NCBI RefSeq assembly: GCF_001646865.1
Contig: NZ_LRRB01000203.1
Span: 1 to 48,064 of the forward strand
DNA from: Aldersonia kunmingensis
Lineage (GTDB): Bacteria; Actinomycetota; Actinomycetes; Mycobacteriales; Mycobacteriaceae
Length of the DNA stretch: 48,064 nt
Direction: 5' to 3'
Under the pieces are notes generated by a model. That model was not told the origin of the DNA and did no database searches. It saw only the letters and a program-made list of their open reading frames with translations. The number at the start of each line of letters is the position of its first letter. The first letter of the stretch is position 1. A program made the position numbers and the translations under genes. Shown here in pieces: positions 9,638-19,115 of the stretch.

Positions 9638-10354
9638 GTGTTGACCGCTGCGGCTCTCGTGCCTTCGCCTCCGATCGTCGTTCCCGAGCTCAACGGTGCC
9701 GATGCGAGCGAGTCCGAGCCGCTGCGCGCGGCCGCTCTCGCCGCGGTTGCCACCCTTGGCTCCCTGGCCTCGCGCTGGACTGTGATCGGTGTCGGCGATA
9801 CCGAGTGCGAACTGGCCGAGAACGCGGTGGGCACGTTCCGGGGCTTCGGCGCCGACGTGCGTGCCGGGCTGGCAGCGGCCGCGACCGGCGCCGCTGATCC
9901 GATGCTGCCGCTGGCCGCACTCGTCGCGGGTTGGTTGCGCGAGCACGCGGCGCCGCAGGTCACCGCCACGGCGCGGATCGTGGCCGCCGACACCTCGCCG
10001 GTGTACTGCACCGAACTCGGCCGCAAACTGCGCGCAGAAATGGACCGTGACGAGACCGCCCACGGCCTGCTGGTGGTCGCCGACGGCGCCAACACCCTGA
10101 CCCTGAAGGCGCCGGGTTCCTTCGATCCGCGTGCGGGCGAGGCCCAGACCGAACTGGACGATGCGATCGCGGCTGGTGATCCGTCGGGACTTGCCGGCCT
10201 GGACCCGGTGGTGTGCGCGGAGCTCGGGATCGGGGGGCGGGCCGCCTACCAGGTGCTCGCGGGGGTGTTCGAGACACCGCCCGCGCGGGTGGAGAGCCGG
10301 TACCGGGACGCTCCGTTCGGCGTCGGCTACCACGTGGCCGTGTGGTTCCCGTGA
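9638..10354 (+). CDS. LigB-like (class III extradiol dioxygenase fold) protein, Rv2728c-like
   Basis: A 238-residue alanine-rich protein starting with GTG (residues [10 protein letters not shown]). Homologues upstream of miaA in Mycobacteriales are annotated as LigB/MEMO-type, and the openings [14 protein letters not shown] and [12 protein letters not shown] fit that fold. The metal-binding histidines of active ring-cleaving dioxygenases are not evident, so dioxygenase activity should not be assumed. It overlaps miaA by 4 bp (GTGA), so the two are probably translated together, but a role in tRNA modification is not known. Confidence 0.65.
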   Translation: MLTAAALVPSPPIVVPELNGADASESEPLRAAALAAVATLGSLASRWTVIGVGDTECELAENAVGTFRGFGADVRAGLAAAATGAADPMLPLAALVAGWLREHAAPQVTATARIVAADTSPVYCTELGRKLRAEMDRDETAHGLLVVADGANTLTLKAPGSFDPRAGEAQTELDDAIAAGDPSGLAGLDPVVCAELGIGGRAAYQVLAGVFETPPARVESRYRDAPFGVGYHVAVWFP

Positions 10355-11250
10355 CGCGTCCCATCGCTGTCGTCGGCCCAACTGCCACCGGCAAATCCGA
10401 CCTCGGTCTCGATCTGGCGGAACGGCTCGGCGGCGAAATCGTGAACATCGACGCGATGCAGCAGTACCGCGGCATGGATATCGGCACCGCCAAGCTGCAT
10501 GCCGAGGACCGCCGCGGCATCGCGCATCACCAGCTCGACGTGCTCGACGTGACCGAGACGGCCACCGTTGCGCGCTACCAGGCGGCCGCGGTCGCCGATG
10601 TCGAGGCGATCCGCGCCCGCGGCGCGGTGCCGGTGATCGTCGGCGGATCGATGATGTACGTGCAGGCGCTCCTCGACGAATGGGCGATTCCGGACACCGA
10701 TCCGTCGGTGCGGGCGAAATGGGAGGCGGTCCTCGCCGAGGGCGGTGTCGCCGCCGTGCACGAGGCGCTGCGTGCCGTCGATCCGCAGGCCGCAGCCACG
10801 ATCCTGCCCACCGATGGACGGCGCATGGTGCGTGCGCTCGAGGTTGTCGAGATCACCGGTGCGCCCTTCGCGGCATCGGCACCGCAGATCGGTACGCCGC
10901 GCTGGGACACGATCATCGTCGGTGTCGACCGGGAGACCGAGGAACTCGACGAGCGGATCCGGTTGCGCACCGAGCTGATGTTCGAAACCGGCCTCGTCGA
11001 CGAGGTCACCGCGCTGACCGAACAGGGGTTGCGTGCGGGTGTCACCGCGCGCCAAGCCATCGGATACGCGCAGACCCTGGCGTATCTCGACGGCGAGTAC
11101 GACCTCGCGGAGGCGCAGGAACGGACCTTCATCGGCACCCGGCGTTATGTGCGCCGGCAGCGATCGTGGTTCCGGCGTGACAAGCGGGTCTGTTGGGTGG
11201 ACGCGGCGCGGCCGGACCTTACCGAGCACGTGCTGACCCTCACGGGCTAG
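10351..11250 (+). CDS. miaA: tRNA dimethylallyltransferase MiaA
   Basis: Transfers the dimethylallyl group from DMAPP to N6 of A37 in tRNAs reading UNN codons, providing the substrate of MiaB encoded 3 kb upstream. 299 residues. The P-loop GPTATGKS (9-16) opens the protein, followed by the conserved [16 protein letters not shown] and [14 protein letters not shown] motifs (family DxxQxYxxxxIGTAKP and GGTGLY; here GGSMMY). The tRNA-binding region near the C-terminus carries ARQAIGYAQ and [17 protein letters not shown] start overlaps the previous stop. Family length is about 300, so it is complete. Confidence 0.95.
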   Translation: MTRPIAVVGPTATGKSDLGLDLAERLGGEIVNIDAMQQYRGMDIGTAKLHAEDRRGIAHHQLDVLDVTETATVARYQAAAVADVEAIRARGAVPVIVGGSMMYVQALLDEWAIPDTDPSVRAKWEAVLAEGGVAAVHEALRAVDPQAAATILPTDGRRMVRALEVVEITGAPFAASAPQIGTPRWDTIIVGVDRETEELDERIRLRTELMFETGLVDEVTALTEQGLRAGVTARQAIGYAQTLAYLDGEYDLAEAQERTFIGTRRYVRRQRSWFRRDKRVCWVDAARPDLTEHVLTLTG

Positions 11251-11310
11251 CGCTTCGCGGCGGCAATACTTGTTCGTGGGCGCGAAACTTTGCCCCCATT
11301 TACACAACTT

Positions 11311-11353
11311 GACTCGTTTGGGAGTCGGTCGGCCGCGCGAACAGCGGGTTCGC
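11311..11353. promoter_or_regulatory. Inverted repeats upstream of dapF
   Basis: Two inverted repeats lie in the 125-bp gap before dapF: GACTC-N6-GAGTC (11311-11326) and GCGAAC-N5-GTTCGC (11337-11353). The second is centred about 19 bp before the -10 box, in the usual -35 position, and could be a regulator site. Its 5-nt spacer differs from the 4-nt spacer of the SOS box. Confidence 0.3.
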
Positions 11354-11363
11354 CGCCGCTCAT

Positions 11364-11369
11364 TAGACT
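11364..11369 (+). promoter_or_regulatory. -10 box for dapF, leaderless start
   Basis: TAGACT ends 6 nt before the dapF ATG at 11376. No purine-rich ribosome-binding site lies between them, so a leaderless mRNA is likely. Confidence 0.55.
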
Positions 11370-11375
11370 CGAATC

Positions 11376-12251
11376 ATGGAGTTCAGCAAGGGCCACGGCA
11401 CGCAGAACGATTTCGTGGTGCTGCCCGACGAGGACGTGCGGCTCGACCTGCGCCCCGACGCCATCGCCGCGCTGTGCGACCGGCAGCGCGGTCTGGGCGC
11501 CGACGGTGTGCTGCGGGTTGCGAGGGCCGGTGCGCTGCGCGATGCCGGTGTCCTCACCGAACTCCCGGACGGCACTGCCGCGGACGACTGGTTCATGGAC
11601 TACCGCAATGCCGACGGCTCGATCGCGGAGATGTGCGGAAACGGTGTACGCGTCTTCGCTCATTACCTCGCCGCGAGCGGGCTCGAATCGCGATCGGATT
11701 ATGTGGTCGGCTCGCGGGCGGGCGCCCGGCCGGTCATCGTCCACTCGGTCGATGGTTACCGCGCAGACGTGAGCGTGGACATGGGCGTTGTGCGCGAGCT
11801 CGGCACCTCGACCGCGACGGTCAACGGGCGAGTGTTCACCGGTCTCGGTATCGACGTCGGCAATCCACACCTGGCGTGCGTCGAGCCGCAACTCTCTGCA
11901 ACGACCCTCGCCGAGCTGGACCTGACCGTGGCGCCCGGATACGACCCTGCGCTGTTCCCGTCGGGAGTGAACGTCGAGCTGCTCACGCCGCTCGCGGACG
12001 GTGCCGTTGACATGCGCGTTTACGAGCGCGGGGTAGGCGAGACCCGCTCCTGCGGCACCGGCACCGTCGCGGCCGCGGCGGCCGCGGTTCGCTACAACGG
12101 CGGAGAACAGGACGGCAGCCAGGTCACCGTGCGGATCCCGGGCGGCGCGGTCACCGTCCGGTTCGCCGATGGGCGGGCGTTTCTGCGCGGCCCGTCGGAG
12201 CTCGTCGCGACCGGCCGGATCGACGAGCGCTGGTGGCGCGAGCTGGGCTGA
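11376..12251 (+). CDS. dapF: Diaminopimelate epimerase DapF
   Basis: Converts LL- to meso-diaminopimelate, used for lysine and for peptidoglycan cross-links, by a two-base mechanism. 291 residues in two similar halves. The two catalytic cysteines are Cys87 in EMCGNGVR and Cys226 in RSCGTGT, with further conserved motifs [11 protein letters not shown] and [10 protein letters not shown]. The ATG at 11376 has a -10 box 6 nt upstream and begins exactly where homologues do ([10 protein letters not shown]). It lies between miaA and hflX as in M. tuberculosis. Confidence 0.95.
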   Translation: MEFSKGHGTQNDFVVLPDEDVRLDLRPDAIAALCDRQRGLGADGVLRVARAGALRDAGVLTELPDGTAADDWFMDYRNADGSIAEMCGNGVRVFAHYLAASGLESRSDYVVGSRAGARPVIVHSVDGYRADVSVDMGVVRELGTSTATVNGRVFTGLGIDVGNPHLACVEPQLSATTLAELDLTVAPGYDPALFPSGVNVELLTPLADGAVDMRVYERGVGETRSCGTGTVAAAAAAVRYNGGEQDGSQVTVRIPGGAVTVRFADGRAFLRGPSELVATGRIDERWWRELG

Positions 12252-12314
12252 CGGCGCCCACCTCGAAATAACCCGATGCGGGTGCCCGCCGGCTCGTGGG
12301 ACCATGGAGCCTGT

Positions 12315-13835
12315 ATGACGAAACCAGAGAGCGCCGACTCGTTCGGCGCAGAAGAAGACGAATCGGACTGGACGGACGAACCGCAGCGCGGTGGTGTCGA
12401 GTCCATTAGAGATGGCGGGGGACGGCGCTGGTCGGTTGACCGCGATTCCTCCGATCCCACAACCGGTGACCTGCAGCTCGAGGAGCGCAGCGCACTGCGC
12501 CGCGTCGCGGGTCTGTCCACCGAGCTCACCGATGTCACCGAGGTCGAATACCGGCAGCTGCGACTGGAGCGTGTCGTCCTCGTCGGTGTGTGGACCGAGG
12601 GAACGGCCGCCCAGGTCGACGCCAGTCTCGCCGAACTCGCGGCGCTGGCCGAGACGGCCGGGTCCGAGGTGCTCGAGGGCCTGATCCAGCGGCGCGACCG
12701 GCCTGACGCCGCTACCTACATTGGCTCGGGCAAGGCCGAGGAACTGCGCGAGGTCGTGCTCTCGACCGGCGCCGACACGGTGATCTGCGACGGTGAACTG
12801 ACGCCTGCCCAGCTGACAGCGCTGGAAAAGATCGTCAAGGTCAAGGTGATCGACCGCACCGCGCTGATCCTGGATATTTTTGCTCAGCACGCCACGTCCC
12901 GAGAGGGTAAGGCGCAGGTCTCGCTCGCGCAGATGGAATACATGCTCCCGCGACTGCGCGGCTGGGGTGAGTCGATGTCCCGGCAGGCCGGTGGCCGTGC
13001 GGGCTCCAACGGCGGTGTGGGCCTGCGTGGTCCGGGTGAGACCAAGATCGAGACCGACCGGCGCCGGATCCGCGAGCGGATGGCCAAGCTGCGTCGCGAG
13101 ATCAAGGAGATGAAGACCGCCCGAGACACCAAACGCACACGCCGGCAGCGTAATTCGGTGCCATCTGTCGCGATTGTCGGATACACCAATGCCGGCAAAT
13201 CGAGCCTGCTCAATGCGCTCACAGGAGCCGGTGTGCTGGTGCAGGACGCGCTGTTCGCGACCCTGGACCCGACCACGCGGCGCGCCGAACTGCCCGACGG
13301 CCGCGGCTTCGTGCTCACCGACACGGTCGGTTTCGTGCGGCATCTGCCCACCCAACTCGTCGAGGCATTCCGCTCGACGCTCGAGGAAGTCACCGACGCC
13401 GACCTGCTGCTGCACGTCGTGGACGGCTCGGATCCGTTCCCGGCCGGGCAGATCAAGGCCGTGCGCGAGGTGATCACCGACGTGCTGCGCGAAACCGATT
13501 CGCCCGCACCGCCGGAACTGATCGTGGTCAACAAGATCGACGCCGCCGACCCGGTGATGCTCACCGAATTGCGCGGCACGCTGCGCGGGGCCGTGTTCGT
13601 GTCCGCGCGCACCGGTGAGGGCGTCGCCGAGTTGCGCGATCGGCTCGCCGAAATGCTCGGTGGTCTCGACGTTGAGGTGAGCGTCCTGCTGCCCTACAGC
13701 CGTGGGGATCTGGTCGCCCGCATCCATTCGGACGGAACGATTCTGCAGTCCTCGCACGAGGCTGAAGGCACCGCTATGCAGGCGCGAGTGCCCAAGGCGC
13801 TTGCGTCGGCGCTGCTCGAGTACGCGCGCGGCTGA
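12315..13835 (+). CDS. hflX: GTPase HflX
   Basis: A ribosome-associated GTPase that in other bacteria splits stalled or heat-damaged 70S ribosomes; in mycobacteria it is linked to ribosome control in low oxygen and macrolide tolerance. 506 residues. An acidic N-terminal stretch of ~60 residues precedes the HflX N-domain (GTEGTAAQVD-type region, RPDAATYIGSGKAEEL), the Gly-rich linker GLRGPGETKIETDRRRI, and the G domain with P-loop GYTNAGKS (289-296), DTVGFVRHLP (G3), NKID (G4) and VSARTGEG (G5). The ATG at 12315 has GGAG 5 nt upstream; GTG/ATG codons further up were not used. The next gene begins 2 nt after its stop. Confidence 0.93.
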   Translation: MTKPESADSFGAEEDESDWTDEPQRGGVESIRDGGGRRWSVDRDSSDPTTGDLQLEERSALRRVAGLSTELTDVTEVEYRQLRLERVVLVGVWTEGTAAQVDASLAELAALAETAGSEVLEGLIQRRDRPDAATYIGSGKAEELREVVLSTGADTVICDGELTPAQLTALEKIVKVKVIDRTALILDIFAQHATSREGKAQVSLAQMEYMLPRLRGWGESMSRQAGGRAGSNGGVGLRGPGETKIETDRRRIRERMAKLRREIKEMKTARDTKRTRRQRNSVPSVAIVGYTNAGKSSLLNALTGAGVLVQDALFATLDPTTRRAELPDGRGFVLTDTVGFVRHLPTQLVEAFRSTLEEVTDADLLLHVVDGSDPFPAGQIKAVREVITDVLRETDSPAPPELIVVNKIDAADPVMLTELRGTLRGAVFVSARTGEGVAELRDRLAEMLGGLDVEVSVLLPYSRGDLVARIHSDGTILQSSHEAEGTAMQARVPKALASALLEYARG

Positions 13836-13837
13836 GG

Positions 13838-14866
13838 GTGCGCAGAATCGTTGCGGCGCTACTTGGCGCCGCTGCCGTAGCCGCATCGGCGGGGCCGGCC
13901 GTTGCCCAGCCGCCGACGACGTCCGTCGCGGGTCCGAGTGATTTCGAAGTCTATTGTCAGCCAACCGATCCCGGGCTGAACGAGCTCTCCGGTATGGCGT
14001 ACCTGAACGACACACTCTACGCCATCGGGGACAGTGGCACGGATGACAAGATGGCCGAGCTCGACGCGAATTGTGCAGTGCAGCGATGGATTCCGGTTCC
14101 GGTCGATCCATACGACATCGAGGACATGTCGGCCTATGGCGACTCGATCTGGCTGTCCGACACCGGCGACAACCTCCGCCGGCGCGACACCGTCGCGTTG
14201 ACTCGTCTCGACCCCTCGAGCGGGGCGGGGGAGTTGTACCGACTGACCTATCCGGATGGTCCGCACGATGCCGAGTCGCTCATTGTCGAGCCGGGCGGGC
14301 GCCCGGTGATCATCACCAAGGAGTTCTCCGGAAACTCGGGCGTCTATGTGCCCGATGCCGATACGGCTGCCGACAAGTTGCCGACCCCCGGCCCGTCCGG
14401 ATTGCGCCGGGTGGGCGCGCTGAACCTCAACACCGCGGCCGGTGTTCCGGTTCCCGGTGAACTGGTGACCGGCGCCGCGCTCAGTGCCGACGGCCGGGCG
14501 GCCGCGGTGCGCACGTATTCGCAGGTGTATCTCTACCCGGTGCGCGATGGTGACGTCGCGGCCGCGCTCACCAACGAAACCCCGGTGGTGGTTACCGCGC
14601 CGAAGCAACCGCAGGGCGAGAGTGTGGAATTCACCGTGCCGGGCGATCTGATCGTCGCCTCCGAGACCGGCGGTGAGCTACGGCCGCTGCCGCCGATTCT
14701 CGTGCTGAGCGACGCCGCAAACCTGGTGGCCCCGTCCGACACAGCCGAGAACCCGATTGAGGCTCCTGGGTCCAGCGCCACCTGGTGGTGGGTGGGCGGG
14801 GCGGCAGTCCTCATCGGGCTCACGGTGCTGGGTGTCGGTGCCATCGCACGGCGACGGCGGCGCTAG
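13838..14866 (+). CDS. Secreted, membrane-anchored propeller-like protein of unknown function
   Basis: A 342-residue protein with a Sec signal peptide (MRRIVAALLG, cleavage near AVAQ at residue 24), an extracellular domain of about 285 residues and a C-terminal membrane helix (about 317-336) followed by RRRRR. The ectodomain has repeated short motifs such as LNDTLYAIGDSG, GDSIWLSDTGDN and AESLIVEPGGRPVIITKE, the pattern of a beta-propeller (SMP-30/esterase-like). GTG start 2 nt after the hflX stop, so translation may be coupled. No catalytic residues can be named; a role at the cell surface is inferred only from topology. Confidence 0.65.
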   Translation: MRRIVAALLGAAAVAASAGPAVAQPPTTSVAGPSDFEVYCQPTDPGLNELSGMAYLNDTLYAIGDSGTDDKMAELDANCAVQRWIPVPVDPYDIEDMSAYGDSIWLSDTGDNLRRRDTVALTRLDPSSGAGELYRLTYPDGPHDAESLIVEPGGRPVIITKEFSGNSGVYVPDADTAADKLPTPGPSGLRRVGALNLNTAAGVPVPGELVTGAALSADGRAAAVRTYSQVYLYPVRDGDVAAALTNETPVVVTAPKQPQGESVEFTVPGDLIVASETGGELRPLPPILVLSDAANLVAPSDTAENPIEAPGSSATWWWVGGAAVLIGLTVLGVGAIARRRRR

Positions 14867-14874
14867 CTAGCGCG

Positions 14875-15132
14875 TCAGGCGTCGAGGTCCTCGGCGACCA
14901 GCTTCGCGATCTTGTCCAGCGTGGCCTGATCGTCGGCAGTTACCGTGACCTCGGTGCCCACGGTCGCGCCGAGGGTCATGATCAGTAGCGCGGATCCGGC
15001 GTCGACCGGTTCGTCTCCACCGACCGAGAGGAACACCGGGACACCGGATTCGGTGACGGCGTCGGCGATGATCGCGGCGGGACGGGCGTGCAGGCCGATC
15101 GAGGATCCGACGACGACGTTGGTGCTTGGCAT
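14875..15132 (-). CDS. ptsH: Phosphocarrier protein HPr
   Basis: Small cytoplasmic carrier (85 residues) that takes phosphate from EI at His15 (GLHARPA) and passes it to EIIA of FruA. The region DAGSALLIMTLGA contains Ser47, which aligns with the regulatory serine of Gram-positive HPr; whether an HPr kinase exists cannot be seen here. AGGAG lies 5 nt before the ATG. It is the last gene of deoR-fruK-fruA-ptsH, 68 bp after fruA, and converges on the propeller-like gene with an 8-bp gap. Confidence 0.95.
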   Translation of the reverse strand: MPSTNVVVGSSIGLHARPAAIIADAVTESGVPVFLSVGGDEPVDAGSALLIMTLGATVGTEVTVTADDQATLDKIAKLVAEDLDA

Positions 15133-15200
15133 TGCTACTCCTTGTGTTCGTAAATGATTCGTGCGGTTGGTGCGCCGGTTGGCAAGCCTGCCGATGCGGG

Positions 15201-17288
15201 TCAGGCAGGCACCGCCTCGAAGTTCGCCTCCGCCTCGATCTCCTCGGTCGAGCGGCGGAACTGCTTGGCCGCCACCACGAGTGCCGCGCTGAGCACCGTG
15301 CCTGCTGTGAGTGCGACCAGGAACAACGGCCAGCTGCTCATCGCGAAGAAGACGAAGACGCCGCCGTGCGGGGCGCGCAGTTCCACGCCGAAGGTCATGA
15401 TCAGCGCGCCGGCGAGGGCGCCGCCGGCCATCATCGAGGGGATGACGCGGAACGGGTCGACCGCGGCGAACGGTATGGCGCCCTCGGAGATGAACGACGC
15501 ACCCAGTAGCCAGGCCGCCTTGCCGTTCTCGCGTTCGGGCTCGGCGAACAGCTTGGGCCGCAGCACCGTCGAGGCCAGTGCCATTGCGAGCGGCGGCACC
15601 ATGCCGGCGCACATGACCGCAGCCATGATCTGGAACTGGGCCGGGCCGGCCGTCGCGATGTCGGCGATACCGGCGGTCGCGAACAGGTACGCGGTCTTGT
15701 TGACCGGGCCGCCGAGGTCGAAGCACATCATCAGGCCGAGGACGATGCCGAGCGCGATCGCCGAACCGCCGGACATGCTTTCCAGGCCGCTGTTCATCTG
15801 TTCGGTGAGCCAGGCCAGCGGCTTGCCGAGGACCATGTAGAGCAGCCCACCGACGATCATGCTGCCGAACAGCGGGATGATGACGACGGGCTGTAGTCCG
15901 CGTGCCCACTGCGGCAACGGGATTCGGGCGATCCAGAGGCAGGCCACACCGGCCACCAGGCCGCCGATGAGGGCGCCGATGAAGCTGGCTCCGACGGCGA
16001 GTGAGACGAGACCCGCGACGAAGCCGGGGGCGATGCCGGGGCGGTCGGCGATCGCGAACGAGATGAATCCGGCGAGCACCGGGACGGCGAGGCTCATCGC
16101 GGCTGCGCCCACGGCGAAGCTGACCGCGCCGAGGTATTGCATCAGCCCGCCCGACGGGAGATCCCAGAGACTGTTGTGCAGCGCGATGTACGCGCCATCG
16201 CTCAACGTCTCCGACGCGTCGAGTGTCGTGTTGGCGATCTCGTAACCGCCGAGCAGGAAGCCGAGCGCGATGAGCAGACCACCCGCCGCGACGAACGGAA
16301 TCATGTAGCTGACGCCGGTCATCAGGGCCTGCCGGATCTGGCCACCGAGGCCGACGCCGCTCGGTGCGGTGGCGCTTGCAGCGGCCGCACCCGCGCTGCC
16401 GCCCACCCGGGCGGCACCGGGGTCGAGGCTGGCGCGTAGCGCATCGGCGATCATCGTGTCCGGCTCGTTGATCGCGCGCTTGACGCCGGAAGCCACGAGG
16501 GGCTTGCCGGCGAACCGCTCGCGCTCCTTGACGCCGACATCGGTGGCGAAGATGACCGCGTCCGCACCGGCGATGACGTCGGCTGCGAGCTTGGAACCGC
16601 CGCTGGAGCCCTGGGTTTCGACATGCACCTTCACCCCGGCACGCTCGCCGGCGGCGGTGAGGGCGTCGGCGGCCATGTAGGTGTGTGCGATACCGGTCGG
16701 GCAGGCGGTGACCGCGACGATGTTCTTCGCTGCCTCGGGCGGTGTTTCACCGACCGCCTGCGTTTCGGGTTCAACCTGTACCGGTGCCGCGGCAGCTGCT
16801 TTGGGCGCTGGGTTCAGCACGCCGTCGACCAGCGCGACCACGTCGTCCGGACGCTCCGCCGTACGCAGTGCTGAAACGAAATCGGGCTTCACAAGCGCGC
16901 GGGCGAGGCTGGAGAGCAGCTTCATGTGCTCGGCGCCGGCGCCCTCCGGTGCCGCGATAAGGAACACCAAGTCGGCGGGTCCGTCGGGCGCGCCGAAGTC
17001 GACCTTCGGTGCGAGCCGGGCGAATCCGAGCGAGGCCGCGGAAACCGCGCCGCTGCGGCAGTGCGGGATGGCGATGCCGCCCGGCAGGCCGGTGGCGGAT
17101 TGCGCCTCACGGGCCATTGCCGCGCCACGTAGCGCCTCGACGTCATCGCTGCGTCCGTCGTCGGCGAGGCGCTGTGCCAAGGCCGCAATCACGGCCTCCT
17201 TGTCGTTACCCAGGTCGACGTCGAGGGTGATCGTCGCCGGACTGATGATCGCCGGCGGTGAGCCGGGTCGAGTCGTCGCGTTCGACAT
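15201..17288 (-). CDS. fruA: PTS fructose transporter EIIABC, FruA
   Basis: Imports fructose and phosphorylates it to fructose 1-phosphate. The 695 residues combine three domains in one chain: EIIA (about 18-160) with phospho-acceptor His76 in AIPHCRSG; EIIB (about 187-285) with Cys196 in ACPTGIAHTYMAADAL; an Ala/Gly linker; and EIIC (about 308-680) with some nine membrane helices, containing the FDLGGPVNKTAY motif of the fructose family. AAGGA lies 8 nt before the ATG. Phosphate flows PEP to EI (19247) to HPr (14875) to FruA, and FruK uses the product. Confidence 0.95.
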   Translation of the reverse strand: MSNATTRPGSPPAIISPATITLDVDLGNDKEAVIAALAQRLADDGRSDDVEALRGAAMAREAQSATGLPGGIAIPHCRSGAVSAASLGFARLAPKVDFGAPDGPADLVFLIAAPEGAGAEHMKLLSSLARALVKPDFVSALRTAERPDDVVALVDGVLNPAPKAAAAAPVQVEPETQAVGETPPEAAKNIVAVTACPTGIAHTYMAADALTAAGERAGVKVHVETQGSSGGSKLAADVIAGADAVIFATDVGVKERERFAGKPLVASGVKRAINEPDTMIADALRASLDPGAARVGGSAGAAAASATAPSGVGLGGQIRQALMTGVSYMIPFVAAGGLLIALGFLLGGYEIANTTLDASETLSDGAYIALHNSLWDLPSGGLMQYLGAVSFAVGAAAMSLAVPVLAGFISFAIADRPGIAPGFVAGLVSLAVGASFIGALIGGLVAGVACLWIARIPLPQWARGLQPVVIIPLFGSMIVGGLLYMVLGKPLAWLTEQMNSGLESMSGGSAIALGIVLGLMMCFDLGGPVNKTAYLFATAGIADIATAGPAQFQIMAAVMCAGMVPPLAMALASTVLRPKLFAEPERENGKAAWLLGASFISEGAIPFAAVDPFRVIPSMMAGGALAGALIMTFGVELRAPHGGVFVFFAMSSWPLFLVALTAGTVLSAALVVAAKQFRRSTEEIEAEANFEAVPA

Positions 17289-17368
17289 GTCGGTTTCCTT
17301 TGTTCTCTACCGGGTTTCGGTCGCCGGGGGTTCCCGGTAGCCGGAATCTGTGGCTGCGATGGTGTTCA

Positions 17369-18343
17369 TCACAGGTGAGTGGGGGACAGGGCCGTGACGG
17401 TGACGGCGTTGGGATCGGTGTGGTGGGGGCTCGGTACCGCGGTGCCAGGGAGTGCCGCCGCGGCGCTGCCATAGGCGACGGCGTAGGCGAGGCGGCGCGC
17501 GGGGTCCGCGCCATCGAGGTCGGCGATCAGGTAGCCCGCCAGCGACGAGTCGCCTGCGCCGACGGTGCTGCGTGGCGTGATCGGCGGCGAGGCGGCGTAC
17601 CACGCGCCCTCAGCGGTGGCGAGCACCGCGCCGGCCGAACCGAGTGTCGCGAGGATCGCGGCCGGGCCGCCCTGCTCGATCAGCGCCCGGGCGGCACGGG
17701 CCGTTGGGGCGGGATCGCCCTCGTGGGCAGCGAGTTCCAGCGCGTGGCCGTCGAGTCCGGTGAGCTGACCTAGTTCTTCGGCATTGGGCTTGATCAGATC
17801 GGGGGCGGCGGTGCCGAATCCGGCGGCGAGCGCGAGGAGTGGCGCCTCCGAGGTGTCGACCGCGATCCGCGCCGGTAGTGGGCGCAGGGTCGCGACGAGT
17901 TCGGCGTACCAGTCGTCCGGTACGCCGGGGGGCAGCGAACCGGACAGGGCGAGCCAGGACGCCGTCGCCGCCGCCTCGCGCAGGATCTCGGTGATTGCCG
18001 TGCGGCAGTCGGCCGGCAGGGTCGGCCCGAGATCATTGATCTTGGTGGTGGTGCCGTCCGGTTCCGTGATCGCGAGGTTGACCCTGGCCCTGCCGGGGCA
18101 TGCCACCAGGCGATGGTTGATCTCGGCTTCGATCAGTGAGTTCGGTAGCGGATCACCGGCATTGCCGGGCAGCACCGCGGTCACGGGTACCCCGGAGGCC
18201 GTGATGGCGCGCGCGACGTTGATGCCCTTGCCGCCGGGATGCGACGTGCTCGCCACTATGCGGTGCACCTCGCCTCGGCGGAGTTGGCCACCCAGCATCA
18301 CGGTCCGGTCGATGCTCGGATTCGCGGTAAGTGTGACGATCAT
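17369..18343 (-). CDS. fruK: 1-phosphofructokinase FruK
   Basis: Phosphorylates fructose 1-phosphate to fructose 1,6-bisphosphate, feeding glycolysis. A PfkB/ribokinase-fold protein of 324 residues with the N-terminal signature PGGKGINVARA (36-46) and the C-terminal anion-hole motif GAGDSSLAGYL with catalytic Asp265. The opening MIVTLTANPSIDRT is typical for FruK. ATG overlaps the deoR stop by 4 bp, so repressor and kinase are co-translated. An 80-bp gap separates it from fruA. Confidence 0.94.
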   Translation of the reverse strand: MIVTLTANPSIDRTVMLGGQLRRGEVHRIVASTSHPGGKGINVARAITASGVPVTAVLPGNAGDPLPNSLIEAEINHRLVACPGRARVNLAITEPDGTTTKINDLGPTLPADCRTAITEILREAAATASWLALSGSLPPGVPDDWYAELVATLRPLPARIAVDTSEAPLLALAAGFGTAAPDLIKPNAEELGQLTGLDGHALELAAHEGDPAPTARAARALIEQGGPAAILATLGSAGAVLATAEGAWYAASPPITPRSTVGAGDSSLAGYLIADLDGADPARRLAYAVAYGSAAAALPGTAVPSPHHTDPNAVTVTALSPTHL

Positions 18344-19104
18344 GCGGTCACCACCTCGACGTCGGCGGCGAGCAACTCGTCGCGATCGGACGGGCGCAGG
18401 TCGGTGTCGGTGATGATCGTGTCGACCTGGGCGAGCGGGGCGAAGCTGACGAAGTCCTCGCGGCCGACCTTGCTGGAGTCGGCGAGCACGACCACCTGCC
18501 GCGCGGCGGCGACGATCGCCCGCTTGACGGCTGCCTCGTCGCTGTCGGGGGTGGAGAGCCCGTGCCGGGTGGTGATGCCATTCGTGCCGACGAAGGCGAC
18601 GTCGACGCGCAGGTGGGAAAGCACGCCAAGGGCCTCGTCGCCGACGGCGGCGAGGGTGACGCCGCGGACTCGTCCGCCGAGTAGGTGCAGCCGGATCCCG
18701 CCGAATGCGCTGACCCGCGACGCGATCGGGATCGAGTTCGTCACCACCAGCAGGTCGCGGTCGGTCGGCAGGTAGAACGCGGCCCGGTCGGTGGTGGTGC
18801 CTGCGTCGATGAGGACGCTGCCCCCGGTCGGCGGCAGGTATTCCAGCGCGGCCTTGCCGATCCGATCCTTCTCCGCGGTCCGGCTCTGCTCGCGCTCCGC
18901 CGTGCCGAGCTCGATGGTGAGTGCGTTGGCGGGGATCGCGCCGCCGTGTACGCGCCGGATGAGCCCGGCCTTCTCCAGCACCGCGAAGTCGCGGCGCACC
19001 GTTTCCGTCGTGACGCCGTACAGATCCGAAAGCTGCGTGACGGCCATGCGGCCGCGCTGCGCAATCAGCGCGGCGATGGCCTGCTGGCGCTCCTCTGCGT
19101 ACAT
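18340..19104 (-). CDS. DeoR-family repressor of the fructose PTS genes
   Basis: A 254-residue regulator with an N-terminal helix-turn-helix (LSDLYGVTTETVRRDFAVLE, about 25-44, then IRRVHGGA) and a sugar-phosphate-binding domain of the DeoR C-terminal type, with TDTDLRPSDR near the end. Relatives in fructose operons release DNA when fructose 1-phosphate or fructose 1,6-bisphosphate binds. It is the first gene of the leftward operon and lies 12 bp from a run of four 10-bp direct units (19116-19155), the likely operator, implying autoregulation. The name fruR would fit, but the gene has no single accepted symbol. Confidence 0.85.
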   Translation of the reverse strand: MYAEERQQAIAALIAQRGRMAVTQLSDLYGVTTETVRRDFAVLEKAGLIRRVHGGAIPANALTIELGTAEREQSRTAEKDRIGKAALEYLPPTGGSVLIDAGTTTDRAAFYLPTDRDLLVVTNSIPIASRVSAFGGIRLHLLGGRVRGVTLAAVGDEALGVLSHLRVDVAFVGTNGITTRHGLSTPDSDEAAVKRAIVAAARQVVVLADSSKVGREDFVSFAPLAQVDTIITDTDLRPSDRDELLAADVEVVTA

Positions 19105-19115
19105 GGTCCGTCCTT

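Noticed and set aside
11247-14111. 954-codon open frame on the minus strand
   Set aside because: It runs antisense through dapF and hflX, both with complete catalytic motifs. Its translation is Arg/His/Gly-rich with no domain pattern, as expected for a GC-rich shadow frame.
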